From a virus, in IMG/VR virus record IMGVR_UViG_3300032116_010335, positions 1-29,675 of that record: 29,675 nt of DNA, one strand, 5' to 3'. A model generated the notes under the pieces. The model was not told the DNA's origin. It saw nothing but the letters and a program-made list of their open reading frames with translations, and made no database searches. Numbering within the stretch: position 1 is the first letter of the stretch; every line of letters begins with the position of its first letter. Below, piece by piece: positions 1 to 6,661 of the stretch. The position numbers and the translations under genes were made by a program.

Positions 1-1
1 T

Positions 2-169
2 TGGTGCGGTCATAAACGAGACCGATCAATCCCGAATACTGATCGTATCAATGTTCCGGGGTTTGATGAAAGCAACTATGACTGGCATGGAGACCTTACC
101 GATGCAAGTACTACCGGCGACGATCATAATCCCATGGAAGGACAGGGACGATCGGAAACCCCTGTTTGA
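2..169 (+). CDS. 3' end of an unidentified gene (5' end outside window)
   Basis: An open frame enters from the left edge and runs to a TGA at 167-169. The 55 readable residues are rich in Asp, Gly, Asn and Thr (for example NVPGFDESNYDWHGDL) and look like ordinary protein rather than antisense noise. The frame overlaps the start of the downstream glycosyltransferase by about 68 nt, longer than usual even for a phage, so one of the two boundaries may be wrong. No family is recognised. It is oriented like the adjacent glycosyltransferase and opposite to everything else, so it may belong to a plus-strand operon lying mostly outside the window. Confidence 0.35.
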   Translation, partial: WCGHKRDRSIPNTDRINVPGFDESNYDWHGDLTDASTTGDDHNPMEGQGRSETPV

Positions 170-743
170 ATTCGTTCTGAACTGGGCACGGTGCCGTTTC
201 GATCAGGTTATTGTTGCGGCTGATACAAGCCCGGCTCCGTTCTGCAAATCCAAACTGGTAAACCTTGCCGTATCGGACGCGCGGAACGCTGTGGTAGGCG
301 TGCTGGACGCTGACAGCATGGTATCCGGAAACCAGTTATCAGACTCCGTATCCTACGCGGAGAAGTCCGGGAAACTGGTCTATCCGTACCAGCATTGTCT
401 GCGACTTGATAATGAGCAGACGCAATTGCTTCTGAAGCAGAACCCAACATCGCCCACGTTCGAATGCAGCAACTATGTATGGCGAACAAAGAACCGCAGA
501 CTTCCGGTCACTCCGGGTGGGTTTATTCTTATCCATCGCGACCTGTATACTCAGGTTGGTGGGATGTGCGAAGAGTTCGTAGAGTGGGGCTGTGAGGACA
601 ATCACTTTCGGGACTCATGCAGAAAGGCGTTCGGACACGAAGTGCGGTTCGGTGGTTATCTATACCACATGTTCCACAAGTCGAATCCGATACGCCCGAT
701 GATGAATCAAATCCTTTATCGTGCAAAGTTCCTGCGACGTTAG
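102..743 (+). CDS. GT-A-fold glycosyltransferase
   Basis: Predicted nucleotide-sugar glycosyltransferase of about 213 residues. The N-terminus has the GT-A opening strand (TIIIPWKDRDD). A DxD-type metal site (VLDADS) lies near residue 80, and a GGF(I)LIHRDLYTQVGG segment followed by EWGCEDNHF resembles the WG.ED acceptor/catalytic region of beta-1,4-galactosyltransferase-like and polypeptide-GalNAc-like enzymes. The start at 102 is preferred because GGAG lies at 89-92 and the GT fold begins right after it; the frame is open back to the window edge, with another ATG at 51. It converges with the SbcC C-terminal gene, and the two stop codons overlap (740-743). The acceptor is unknown: DNA, a virion glycan or the host surface are all possible. 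It could be a second sugar-transfer step for modified DNA, but nothing here proves that. Confidence 0.75.
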   Translation: MQVLPATIIIPWKDRDDRKPLFEFVLNWARCRFDQVIVAADTSPAPFCKSKLVNLAVSDARNAVVGVLDADSMVSGNQLSDSVSYAEKSGKLVYPYQHCLRLDNEQTQLLLKQNPTSPTFECSNYVWRTKNRRLPVTPGGFILIHRDLYTQVGGMCEEFVEWGCEDNHFRDSCRKAFGHEVRFGGYLYHMFHKSNPIRPMMNQILYRAKFLRR

Positions 744-1315
744 TCAATGTTAATGACTGTTCCAGATATCAGCTCGTTGATATGTGTAACGATGACGAAC
801 TGACAATTAAGTTCTGTCGCCAGTTCCTGAACGAGCTGTTCTGCTGACTCGCGGTACTCCTGACTGAGAAACCGGAAAGGTTCGTCCAGAATAAACAGAC
901 TGCGACTTTCCGGTCTTTTCATTACCATAGCGGCAATCCGCAGAGCGAAGCTTACAATGTCCACGACTCCCCCACCCGTGTCGCTCATTGGATCGTATTC
1001 TTCTTCGCCGTCCATCAACAGTAATTCGACTTGAGTCTTTCCGGCTTTCTGGGTGTAGTTCAATTTGAGTTGATACCGGGAACCCAGTGCCGTCGAAAGA
1101 CATTTCGAAACGACTGCAGCAAACTGATCAAAGCAAGATGACTGAATACTCGACGCAACCGATTGTGCAATCCCTCTCGCCTCTACGACTGTTTCATATT
1201 TACTGTAGAGTTCCTTGAGACGGTACTTCGATTCGGTGTAGTGCGACTTCAGTGTGGAGTAACGCTCTTTCGATCTGTCAATGATCTTAGCGACGTTCTC
1301 CAGTGCCTCAGTCAT
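740..1315 (-). CDS. SbcC/Rad50-type ATPase, C-terminal half
   Basis: C-terminal half of an SMC-like recombination ATPase (SbcC, Rad50, T4 gp46), about 191 residues. It opens with a coiled coil, then has the ABC signature region (DTGGGVVDIVSFALRIA), Walker B (LFILDEPF) and an H-loop-like VTHINEL. It has no Walker A, which is encoded in the separate N-terminal-half gene at 2439-3461; the two must assemble to form a working ATP site. Start ATG at 1315 overlaps the stop of the preceding coiled-coil gene by 8 nt (ATGACTGA). The longer frame upstream to 1375 lacks coding logic. With SbcD it would process DNA ends for recombination-dependent replication. The absence of a zinc-hook CxxC in this half is notable. 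Confidence 0.85.
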   Translation of the reverse strand: MTEALENVAKIIDRSKERYSTLKSHYTESKYRLKELYSKYETVVEARGIAQSVASSIQSSCFDQFAAVVSKCLSTALGSRYQLKLNYTQKAGKTQVELLLMDGEEEYDPMSDTGGGVVDIVSFALRIAAMVMKRPESRSLFILDEPFRFLSQEYRESAEQLVQELATELNCQFVIVTHINELISGTVINID

Positions 1316-1556
1316 CTCTATCGATAAACTCTCCGTAGGTTTTAACAAAGTTTCTGAGGGCGAGCTTAAACTCATTTTCTTTTTCCTCGGTCTGAAGTTT
1401 CAGTTTCCTGAGATGTTTTCTGGCGGCTTTCTCGCCGGTCAGGTTGAACTCGTTGTGTAGCTGTTCAAGGATTCCATCACGACGGGCTTCCGCCTGATGG
1501 ATCTTTTTTTGAAGTGCTTCCGCTTTCCGTTTCAGTTCGTTGATATCACGACTCAT
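1308..1556 (-). CDS. small coiled-coil protein, probable detached arm of the split SbcC
   Basis: About 82 residues, nearly all predicted helical and highly charged (RDINELKRKAEALQKKIHQA onward), consistent with a coiled coil. It lies exactly between sbcD and the C-terminal half of SbcC, overlapping sbcD by about 11 nt at its start and the C-terminal half by 8 nt at its end. This position and composition suggest that it supplies part of the returning coiled-coil arm of a fragmented SbcC. No catalytic motif is seen. The ATG at 1556 is preferred; a TTG at 1562 is possible. It could instead be an unrelated accessory subunit of the complex. Confidence 0.6.
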   Translation of the reverse strand: MSRDINELKRKAEALQKKIHQAEARRDGILEQLHNEFNLTGEKAARKHLRKLKLQTEEKENEFKLALRNFVKTYGEFIDRDD

Positions 1557-2469
1557 CGTCAAGCACCCCCAGCAGATAGTTACGAATTTCTTTGAGCACG
1601 TTATTCTTTCGCATTGTATCTTCCATCATCACACGGTAGTCGCTGTTGCTGGATTCCAACAAGCGAAGCTTTCCAATCCATGATTCGGCGTTCTCCTGAA
1701 TTGCTTCAAGCTCTTTTGCCATCATCATGGGAAGGTGGGTATCTTCTCTTGTATCCAGATGATATGGAATCACTTTCATGTTCTCATACACAATCCCCAC
1801 TCGTGGTTGATAATCAACCTGATCGCTGTTTCTGCGGAAGAATCCACCACAGTTGAAGACGTTGTACTTCTCTGCGTAGAACCCTTTGTGATTATCCCCG
1901 CAGACAACCAGACGCGAATCATACTCTTTAGCGATTGCTTTCGCATTTGAGGTTGGTGGGGCACCGGGAAACTTGCAGTCGCCAGACCACACGTAACGAT
2001 GGATAATTGAGATTCCGTTGAACTCGTGTTTACGTTGTGGTGGTTCCTTTTCCCATGCGTACCAGTCGGTTTTAATTTCTGGTAGTAGTATTGCAGCGTC
2101 ATTAGGAGAGAACAATCGAATCCCTTCTAACGAACGGTACGCTGATTTATCCATCTCGTCATGGTTGTGATTTGGGATGTCGTGCTGTCCCGGAATCGAA
2201 TACATCTTTGGAAGTCCCTTCATCGCGAAATTGATGAGCTGCGGTGGGCTGTTCCATTTGTCGAACACATCGCCGGAACACAGGACCGGGAGTACGGGAC
2301 AGATCGTGTCGTCCTGTACATTCATGCGAAGCATTCTCAGTTCAGTCAGACTCCTCCACATTGCTTGATACCAGTCTGGTTCGACAGATCGCCAGATTGG
2401 TGCTTTGTGTGACAGGTGCAAGTCTGCACATACAATTGCTATTGCTCGTCCGAAAGAGTTTTCCCGCAT
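1546..2469 (-). CDS. sbcD: SbcD/Mre11-type nuclease subunit
   Basis: Metallophosphoesterase nuclease of the SbcD/Mre11/T4 gp47 family, about 307 residues. Visible metal-binding motifs in order are ADLHLSH (DxH), CSGDVFDKW (GDxxD), IPGQHDIPNHN (GNHD variant with Gln), then VWSGDCK and VVCGDNHKG near the end of the catalytic domain. The partner ATPase is encoded on both sides, N-terminal half upstream and C-terminal half downstream. The start is uncertain. ATG 2469 gives the shortest N-terminus before the catalytic strand and overlaps the SbcC N-half by 31 nt; ATG 2541, preceded by a purine-rich AGAAG, would extend it by 24 residues. The protein would nick or resect DNA ends and hairpins together with the SbcC halves. 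Confidence 0.85.
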   Translation of the reverse strand: MRENSFGRAIAIVCADLHLSHKAPIWRSVEPDWYQAMWRSLTELRMLRMNVQDDTICPVLPVLCSGDVFDKWNSPPQLINFAMKGLPKMYSIPGQHDIPNHNHDEMDKSAYRSLEGIRLFSPNDAAILLPEIKTDWYAWEKEPPQRKHEFNGISIIHRYVWSGDCKFPGAPPTSNAKAIAKEYDSRLVVCGDNHKGFYAEKYNVFNCGGFFRRNSDQVDYQPRVGIVYENMKVIPYHLDTREDTHLPMMMAKELEAIQENAESWIGKLRLLESSNSDYRVMMEDTMRKNNVLKEIRNYLLGVLDDES

Positions 2470-3461
2470 GTGGGACAAACCCGAATTGCTTTTGAGACTT
2501 TCGATATCGTAGTATTGATCGCCTGTAACTGGTTTCGACATTCTTCTAACTCCTGTTCGTATTGGGAAATGGAATCCAGACACTCTTCCAATCGCTCTAT
2601 TGGTTTGTGGTCTGGTTGCAACGATAACACTTCATTCAGAACTTCCATCACGTTGTCATCAGGAAGCCCACTAAGCGACTCTAATTCATCCAGCAGTTCT
2701 GATAGACGATCGGCGTAGTTTTTTGTGTGCTCGATAGCGGTCTGCTGCTGGATCAATCCACGCAATCCAGCGTACACGGCTCCGTTGATTTCCAGCGTAC
2801 TGGATAAACTGCTCAGACTATCTATCAGAACGCGGAGCCGTGTTTGCTGGGTGGTCAATCCATCGAGGACAAAACGTATCGACAACAGGGATTCAAACGC
2901 TGCGGAAACATCCTTGACCGGTCGTAAATCCTGTAGATGCTTTTTGTATTCGGTACGCCGCTCGTCTTCGTACTCGATTTGGCTTTTCAGCTTGCGTTCG
3001 TCATTCTGTATCCGCCGCAGAACTTTATCCATCAGTTCCATATTGACGATGGAATTCAGTTGCTTCCCAACTTCGGTGGGTGTAAGCGATAGCCAGAAAC
3101 TTGCGTCATGTTGTTTCTGGAAGTTGAGTTCAGTGACTTTCAGTACATCTTCAATCGGCGATGGTACGTTATTCCCAAACGCTTTGAAAATCTGATCGTC
3201 TAACTGGTAGTAGTTTCGTTTGCCTTTTGATCGCTTGATAATGCGACCATCAATAGAAACCGACACGGAGCAATTACTCGCCCCGTGTCGGATGTACTTC
3301 TTACCCCGTGGCTGATTCAGGAACAGCCAGCGAAGTGCTCGAATGATTGCAGACTTCCCGGCATCAGTTGAGCCGACTATCGTCGTCACCTGCCCCAGTG
3401 TCAGTTTCAGGTTGCGATGCTTTTGGAAGTTTTTCAGCCTGATCCAGTTCAGCATAGTCAA
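2439..3461 (-). CDS. SbcC/Rad50-type ATPase, N-terminal half ending at the zinc hook
   Basis: N-terminal half of the SbcC/Rad50 ATPase, 340 residues. It begins with the family pattern (NWIRLKNFQKHRNLKL), then Walker A (VGSTDAGKS) at about residues 30-38, followed by a long coiled coil. The last 15 residues contain a CPTCG zinc-hook motif, then stop. The break is therefore at the hook apex, where Rad50 would turn back. The translation start may be TTG 3461 (AAGG six bases upstream) or ATG 3455. The start lies inside the end of the DUF3310 gene (about 95 nt overlap). The returning arm and the signature/Walker B lobe are encoded beyond sbcD at 740-1556. Confidence 0.88.
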   Translation of the reverse strand: MTMLNWIRLKNFQKHRNLKLTLGQVTTIVGSTDAGKSAIIRALRWLFLNQPRGKKYIRHGASNCSVSVSIDGRIIKRSKGKRNYYQLDDQIFKAFGNNVPSPIEDVLKVTELNFQKQHDASFWLSLTPTEVGKQLNSIVNMELMDKVLRRIQNDERKLKSQIEYEDERRTEYKKHLQDLRPVKDVSAAFESLLSIRFVLDGLTTQQTRLRVLIDSLSSLSSTLEINGAVYAGLRGLIQQQTAIEHTKNYADRLSELLDELESLSGLPDDNVMEVLNEVLSLQPDHKPIERLEECLDSISQYEQELEECRNQLQAINTTISKVSKAIRVCPTCGKTLSDEQ

Positions 3462-3708
3462 TCGGAACCTTTACACCGTAATCGTATTCGGCGATCATCT
3501 GCAGAAAGTGAATAGCTTTCCGTATGTCCTGTACCCCGTTCTTTTGTTTGTGTCGTGTGACGTACTTCACGACACTAAACTGCATCGCATCCAGGTTGTT
3601 CTTTCGAGCATACTGAATAGGTTGAATGGGGTACTGTTTGTAGTGGTCGCCGCCTACTTGGATGGCGAAGGCAGATTGATCCCCAGTCGTTCCAGTTTCT
3701 TCAGACAT
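3364..3708 (-). CDS. DUF3310 family phage protein
   Basis: A 114-residue protein with the conserved phage DUF3310 core: QVGGDHYKQYPIQPIQYA, then FSVVKYVTRHKQKNGVQDI and KAIHFLQMI. Homologues are frequent in phage nucleotide-metabolism regions and are sometimes annotated as nucleotide-kinase-like, but the activity is not established. It overlaps ThyX by 55 nt at its start (AAGAAG just before ATG 3708) and SbcC by about 95 nt at its end, so it is deeply embedded in the operon. The C-terminal 30 residues (rich in Asp, Pro, Thr) are outside the conserved domain and are read in the overlap. Confidence 0.8.
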   Translation of the reverse strand: MSEETGTTGDQSAFAIQVGGDHYKQYPIQPIQYARKNNLDAMQFSVVKYVTRHKQKNGVQDIRKAIHFLQMIAEYDYGVKVPIDYAELDQAEKLPKASQPETDTGAGDDDSRLN

Positions 3709-4508
3709 TCTTCTTTTTCTCGCTTGTTGGTGAAATGGTTAAGTGACTGTGTCTGGATTGCGTAACAATCCAAAGCAGACAAAGTCATTGCATTCAATTG
3801 GTAATCCAGAAACGCTTGATACGACTGCGGGAACAGCGGGTGGATGATTTCTCTGGCAATGATAGTCGCGTACTGCCGGATTTCCAATTGTGCGTGACTG
3901 TCCATCCGCAGTCCGAGGAAGTGAAAGATATTTCGCAGATCGCACTTCCAATAGGCTTCCGTGTAGGTGGAGAGCGGAAGATCCTTCCGGGCTTGTTCGC
4001 GTGCCACCCCAGCTTGAAGTCGTATTTGGTAAATGTTCTTCGCTTCTTTATGGAAACGATCCTCTATGTCTGATAAGTCTTCTCCGTCCATCCTAACAGG
4101 ATTATAGCGATTCAGGAACCCATCGCTTCCCTGCTTGTTGTTGTCTGACTGGAGTCGCCATTCGTCTGCGGCGGTTATCGCCATGCTGTCGATTGCTGGT
4201 TTGTAACGAGTGGAGTACTCGTTGACATTGGCGGTTCGATGGCGAATCCACTGCCGCCAGGTATCCATCGGTACTCGAACAAGCAACTTGACTTCACACA
4301 TCTCGAATGGGGTTCCATGGTTGTGTCTCATGAGATAACGAATCAGACCTTCGTTATCGTTTTCCTTTCCATCACGTTGGTCATTGCCGTAGGAAACTGC
4401 CGCAGCCTGTACTACGGAACTATCATCGCCCATTACGTCTACTAAGCAGACGAATCCATCAGAACCGACTGGGAATCTTTTCCAACGCAGATCATCAACA
4501 ACACTCAT
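3654..4508 (-). CDS. thyX: flavin-dependent thymidylate synthase ThyX
   Basis: ThyX converts dUMP to dTMP using FAD, NADPH and methylenetetrahydrofolate. The 284-residue protein shows the diagnostic ThyX motif RHRTANVNEYSTRY near residues 90-105, preceded by HNHGTPFEMCEVKLLVRVP, and the C-terminal LRNIFHFLGLRMDSHAQLEIR block that lines the active site. A loop of about 30 residues after the motif (QSDNNKQGSDGFLNRYNP) looks longer than in bacterial ThyX. ATG 4508 has a good AGGAG. A terminator-like hairpin ends about 20 nt upstream, so expression needs readthrough or a promoter not recognised here. With the MazG-like protein and DUF3310 it fits phage dNTP provisioning. Confidence 0.95.
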   Translation of the reverse strand: MSVVDDLRWKRFPVGSDGFVCLVDVMGDDSSVVQAAAVSYGNDQRDGKENDNEGLIRYLMRHNHGTPFEMCEVKLLVRVPMDTWRQWIRHRTANVNEYSTRYKPAIDSMAITAADEWRLQSDNNKQGSDGFLNRYNPVRMDGEDLSDIEDRFHKEAKNIYQIRLQAGVAREQARKDLPLSTYTEAYWKCDLRNIFHFLGLRMDSHAQLEIRQYATIIAREIIHPLFPQSYQAFLDYQLNAMTLSALDCYAIQTQSLNHFTNKREKEECLKKLERLGINLPSPSK

Positions 4509-4527
4509 TTTACTACTCCTGAAATGT

Positions 4528-4580
4528 AAAAACGAGTAGGTGTACGGGGCGGTTTCTCAGTACCACGTACACCCGACTCG
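4528..4580 (-). terminator. rho-independent terminator-like hairpin upstream of thyX
   Basis: On the minus strand an imperfect stem (GAGTCGGGTGTACG against CGTACACCTACTC, one bulged base) is followed by TTTTT at 4532-4528. It lies between the DUF1508 gene and ThyX, only about 20 nt before the ThyX start, so it may terminate the upstream transcript or act as an attenuator. Confidence 0.65.
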
Positions 4581-4584
4581 CTAA

Positions 4585-4608
4585 CCAACACCACAACGAG
4601 TGGTGTGG
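4585..4608 (-). other. second hairpin after the DUF1508 gene
   Basis: A short inverted repeat, CCACACCAC with GTGGTGTTGG around a five-base loop, begins right after the stop codon of the DUF1508-like gene. No U-tract follows. It sits in tandem with the terminator-like hairpin and could stabilise a 3' end or help fold the thyX leader. Confidence 0.4.
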
Positions 4609-4794
4609 TTATACTGGTACGAGCAGAGAACAGTTAAGTGCGTTCGCCAATTTCTCTGCAGAGTTATTCACACCGGCTTTGGTTTTGTACGTTTCGCTGG
4701 TACAGATGACTTTCCCGTTTGATCTGGAAAGTAGCACAAACCAATAACAACCCTTCGCACCTCTGACTTCGATTCTGTAAGGACTCATTTTCAC
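4609..4794 (-). CDS. small DUF1508/YegP-like protein
   Basis: About 61 residues with the YegP/DUF1508 repeat pattern: a strand, Gly-aromatic (AKGCYWFVLL), NGKVICTSETYKTKAG and an Asn-Ser-Ala helix. Proteins of this family usually carry one or two such repeats; function is unknown. The start is GTG 4794, in a GTGA overlap with the previous stop and with GAGGG upstream, or ATG 4788. It is the last gene before the tandem hairpins preceding thyX. Confidence 0.65.
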   Translation of the reverse strand: MKMSPYRIEVRGAKGCYWFVLLSRSNGKVICTSETYKTKAGVNNSAEKLANALNCSLLVPV

Positions 4795-4979
4795 TTGACC
4801 CTCTGTCTGTAAATACGCTCGATGATGTCTTCCTGCTTTTCCGAGTAGTAGGAAGGCGGATTGTCAATCAGATTAGCGATGAAATCGATTTCCCAATCGA
4901 TTAGATTCTCGCCGTCATTATCAATTACACGCACTCGTTCCTTCAGATCCTCGTGCCGTTTGTCAGGCTTCCTGCTCAT
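4791..4979 (-). CDS. small acidic phage protein, unknown function
   Basis: A 62-residue charged protein (RKPDKRHEDLKERVRVIDND at the start, then a helical DWEIDFIANLIDNPPSYYSEKQ segment). No family is recognised. It overlaps the zinc-ribbon gene by about 17 nt at its start and the DUF1508-like gene by 4 nt (GTGA) at its end. Such coupling and plausible amino acid usage support a real gene. It has no transmembrane segment or signal peptide. Confidence 0.6.
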   Translation of the reverse strand: MSRKPDKRHEDLKERVRVIDNDGENLIDWEIDFIANLIDNPPSYYSEKQEDIIERIYRQRVK

Positions 4980-5721
4980 CTACAAGTTTCCGTATGTAGG
5001 GTTTCAGATTCAGTTGACGCATTGCGATGTTGCAATGCTGACGTGTCAGTGGTCCGAGTTGTCGCTTCAGTATCATGTTAGCGACTTTTCGCAACGCTGG
5101 ATCTAATTCCTGAAGCATCGCCCACCACTGCATAGCCCCTTCGACTGGTGAGATGGTCTTACACTGCAGGGCAGTTAGAATTGTGAATAAACCCATCGGG
5201 ATTGATTGCCGCGATGGGTTCAGGAGCATTTTCAGATGCTTCGGCTTCAGACCGTATTTACGATTGAGATCGTAGGTCGCCCTGAAGTAAGTGGAGATCC
5301 AAGGATGACGTTCAAGTGTTTCTAGCAGTATCTCATGATAGCACTCCTCTTCTAGGTTTTCCAAAGTGTCCAACAACGCTTTAATGACGGCCAGTTCCTG
5401 ACAGCGAGTTCTTCCAGTAAACCCCCCGACACGATCACCAACTTCTTTGGATGCTTTTTTGCTGATTTTGGGTTCCATGTGAAGTGGTCCGGTGATCGTG
5501 TCGATGACTGAAAGCGGGGGAGAAAACCACTGCGCTACACCGACGAACTTAACGCAGTAGCATTGTTTGATATCATCCCAGTACAGAGGTGATGTCTCAC
5601 CGTTCCATTTGATTGCGACTCTACAATCTGTGCAGAACGGCATACCCGGAAATCCCGGTGGACCTTTCTCGACGACGGTTAGCTTGCGGCTTCTGCAGAT
5701 TGGGCAGCGAGCTGTTGGCAT
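4963..5721 (-). CDS. protein with N-terminal zinc ribbon, unknown function
   Basis: 252 residues. The first 35 carry a CPICRSRK...CTDC pair of Cys knuckles typical of a zinc ribbon. The remainder is largely alpha-helical, with Trp-rich stretches (GAMQWWAMLQELDP) and basic patches, and a conserved-looking RHPWISTYFRATYDLNRKYG block near the middle. No enzyme motif is recognised. A zinc ribbon plus helical body in this region could mean DNA binding or transcription control, but that is inference. Start ATG 5721 overlaps the preceding small gene by 43 nt. Confidence 0.7.
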   Translation of the reverse strand: MPTARCPICRSRKLTVVEKGPPGFPGMPFCTDCRVAIKWNGETSPLYWDDIKQCYCVKFVGVAQWFSPPLSVIDTITGPLHMEPKISKKASKEVGDRVGGFTGRTRCQELAVIKALLDTLENLEEECYHEILLETLERHPWISTYFRATYDLNRKYGLKPKHLKMLLNPSRQSIPMGLFTILTALQCKTISPVEGAMQWWAMLQELDPALRKVANMILKRQLGPLTRQHCNIAMRQLNLKPYIRKLVDEQEA

Positions 5722-5945
5722 CGTTTCATTGCTTTCTTCTTGGACCGGAACACGTTGTCATATTGCTGACCGGCTGGAATGTACCCGTGCCACGAGTTCG
5801 TCTTGTTGCACATAATACCATCCAGCAGACCGTCGCTGTCGAAGTCCAGTGCGACGATTGTGGTCTGAATGGTTCTCCACATTGCGTCTGGCGTGCATGA
5901 AATGTCCACAACGAAATTGATAACGTCACCGACTTTGAGTTTCAT
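5679..5945 (-). CDS. small hypothetical protein
   Basis: 88 residues from ATG 5945, chosen because GGGAAAG lies 6 nt upstream; a longer frame to 5999 has no comparable ribosome site. The protein starts KLKVGDVINFVVDISC, like a small beta-barrel, and contains FDSDGLLDGIM and HGYIPAGQQYDNVF, then a basic/Ala-rich tail. No family is recognised. It overlaps the upstream small gene by 20 nt and the downstream zinc-ribbon gene by 43 nt. Confidence 0.55.
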   Translation of the reverse strand: MKLKVGDVINFVVDISCTPDAMWRTIQTTIVALDFDSDGLLDGIMCNKTNSWHGYIPAGQQYDNVFRSKKKAMKRCQQLAAQSAEAAS

Positions 5946-6114
5946 TGAACTTTCCCAGTAAGACTTTTTGAAATCTCCAGGCACCTCGCCTGAATTCATA
6001 AAGATCGTGACCGGCTCGAAACTCTTCTCTCTGTTTCGGTTTGGTGGTAGACTCCAGCAAACTTCCGTCGCAGTTGCCGCCGATGACTCTGTGCCTATAG
6101 GTTTTTGACGTCAT
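5926..6114 (-). CDS. small hypothetical basic protein
   Basis: 62 residues starting at ATG 6114, with AAAGG about 9 nt upstream and a 20-nt overlap with the end of the nuclease gene. The sequence is basic and aromatic (TYRHRVIGGNCDG, LYEFRRGAWRFQ). No known family is seen. A copy of the putative promoter element lies 60 nt upstream, inside the nuclease gene, so this may be the first gene of a transcript running toward thyX. Confidence 0.55.
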   Translation of the reverse strand: MTSKTYRHRVIGGNCDGSLLESTTKPKQREEFRAGHDLYEFRRGAWRFQKVLLGKFNETQSR

Positions 6115-6661
6115 CTGGATTTACCTTTTTGAGAAAAGTGTTCAGCCGGACTCCGAATATCCAACCCCCATATAGTCGCAGTGATGGTAACTTTGCTCCA
6201 AAGAAATACTTAAATTTTTCGGAATTTATTCCGGCAGACCAAAGCGAATACGGCATGTACACCATGGCTTCCCGGCGGTCTCTTTTGTGAATAATCATCC
6301 AGTACGGAACCCCCGCTTCCTTTGCAGAGCGATGGGCTTGTTCAATGAAACCCAGAAAGTCAGATGACTTCGGTGCAGCAGCAGCATCAACCAGATCGCC
6401 GACCTGTGCTTTGCTGTACCCGCGTTTAATCTCGATGGCGATACGATCTATCAGCGGCTGTCCGATTGGGTTCGATGCCTGTATGTCGCCGTGGTTTCCA
6501 AAAGTGGTCTTCCCCTTTTTACTTCGCTGGGTAGCTCGACCACCAGATGAAGCGGTACGCCAGAAGATATCATCATCTTTCCCATGCGACCACCAAAGCG
6601 ACAACTGTTTACAGATCTCCCGTTCGTACGCTCCGCCTTTAGCCTTCGTATTCTTAGCCAT
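6095..6661 (-). CDS. Holliday-junction-resolvase-like PD-(D/E)XK nuclease
   Basis: 188 residues. The N-terminus (KAKGGAYEREICKQLSLWW) is like the first helix of Hjc/archaeal-type and phage resolvase-like nucleases. A catalytic pattern is visible: GDIQASNP then IAIEIKRGYS, matching the D...ExK core with Glu-Ile-Lys. It probably cuts branched DNA or acts as a repair or host-DNA nuclease. It sits immediately after the 5' nuclease gene (8-nt overlap), which fits a role in recombination intermediates. Specific substrate cannot be read from sequence. A promoter-like repeat is embedded in its 3' part. Confidence 0.7.
   Translation of the reverse strand: MAKNTKAKGGAYEREICKQLSLWWSHGKDDDIFWRTASSGGRATQRSKKGKTTFGNHGDIQASNPIGQPLIDRIAIEIKRGYSKAQVGDLVDAAAAPKSSDFLGFIEQAHRSAKEAGVPYWMIIHKRDRREAMVYMPYSLWSAGINSEKFKYFFGAKLPSLRLYGGWIFGVRLNTFLKKVNPDDVKNL
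6174..6192 (-). promoter_or_regulatory. conserved 19-bp element, intragenic copy
   Basis: Minus-strand AGTTACCATCACTGCGACT followed by ATATGG. It matches the intergenic copies at 17 or more positions but lies inside the nuclease coding sequence. It is 60 nt upstream of the start at 6114, the same spacing as the intergenic copies, so an internal promoter for the small-gene/ThyX segment is possible. Confidence 0.5.

Noticed and set aside
2161-2718. Several plus-strand frames opposite the SbcD and SbcC genes
   Set aside because: They lie wholly inside well-supported minus-strand genes and show no recognisable domains.
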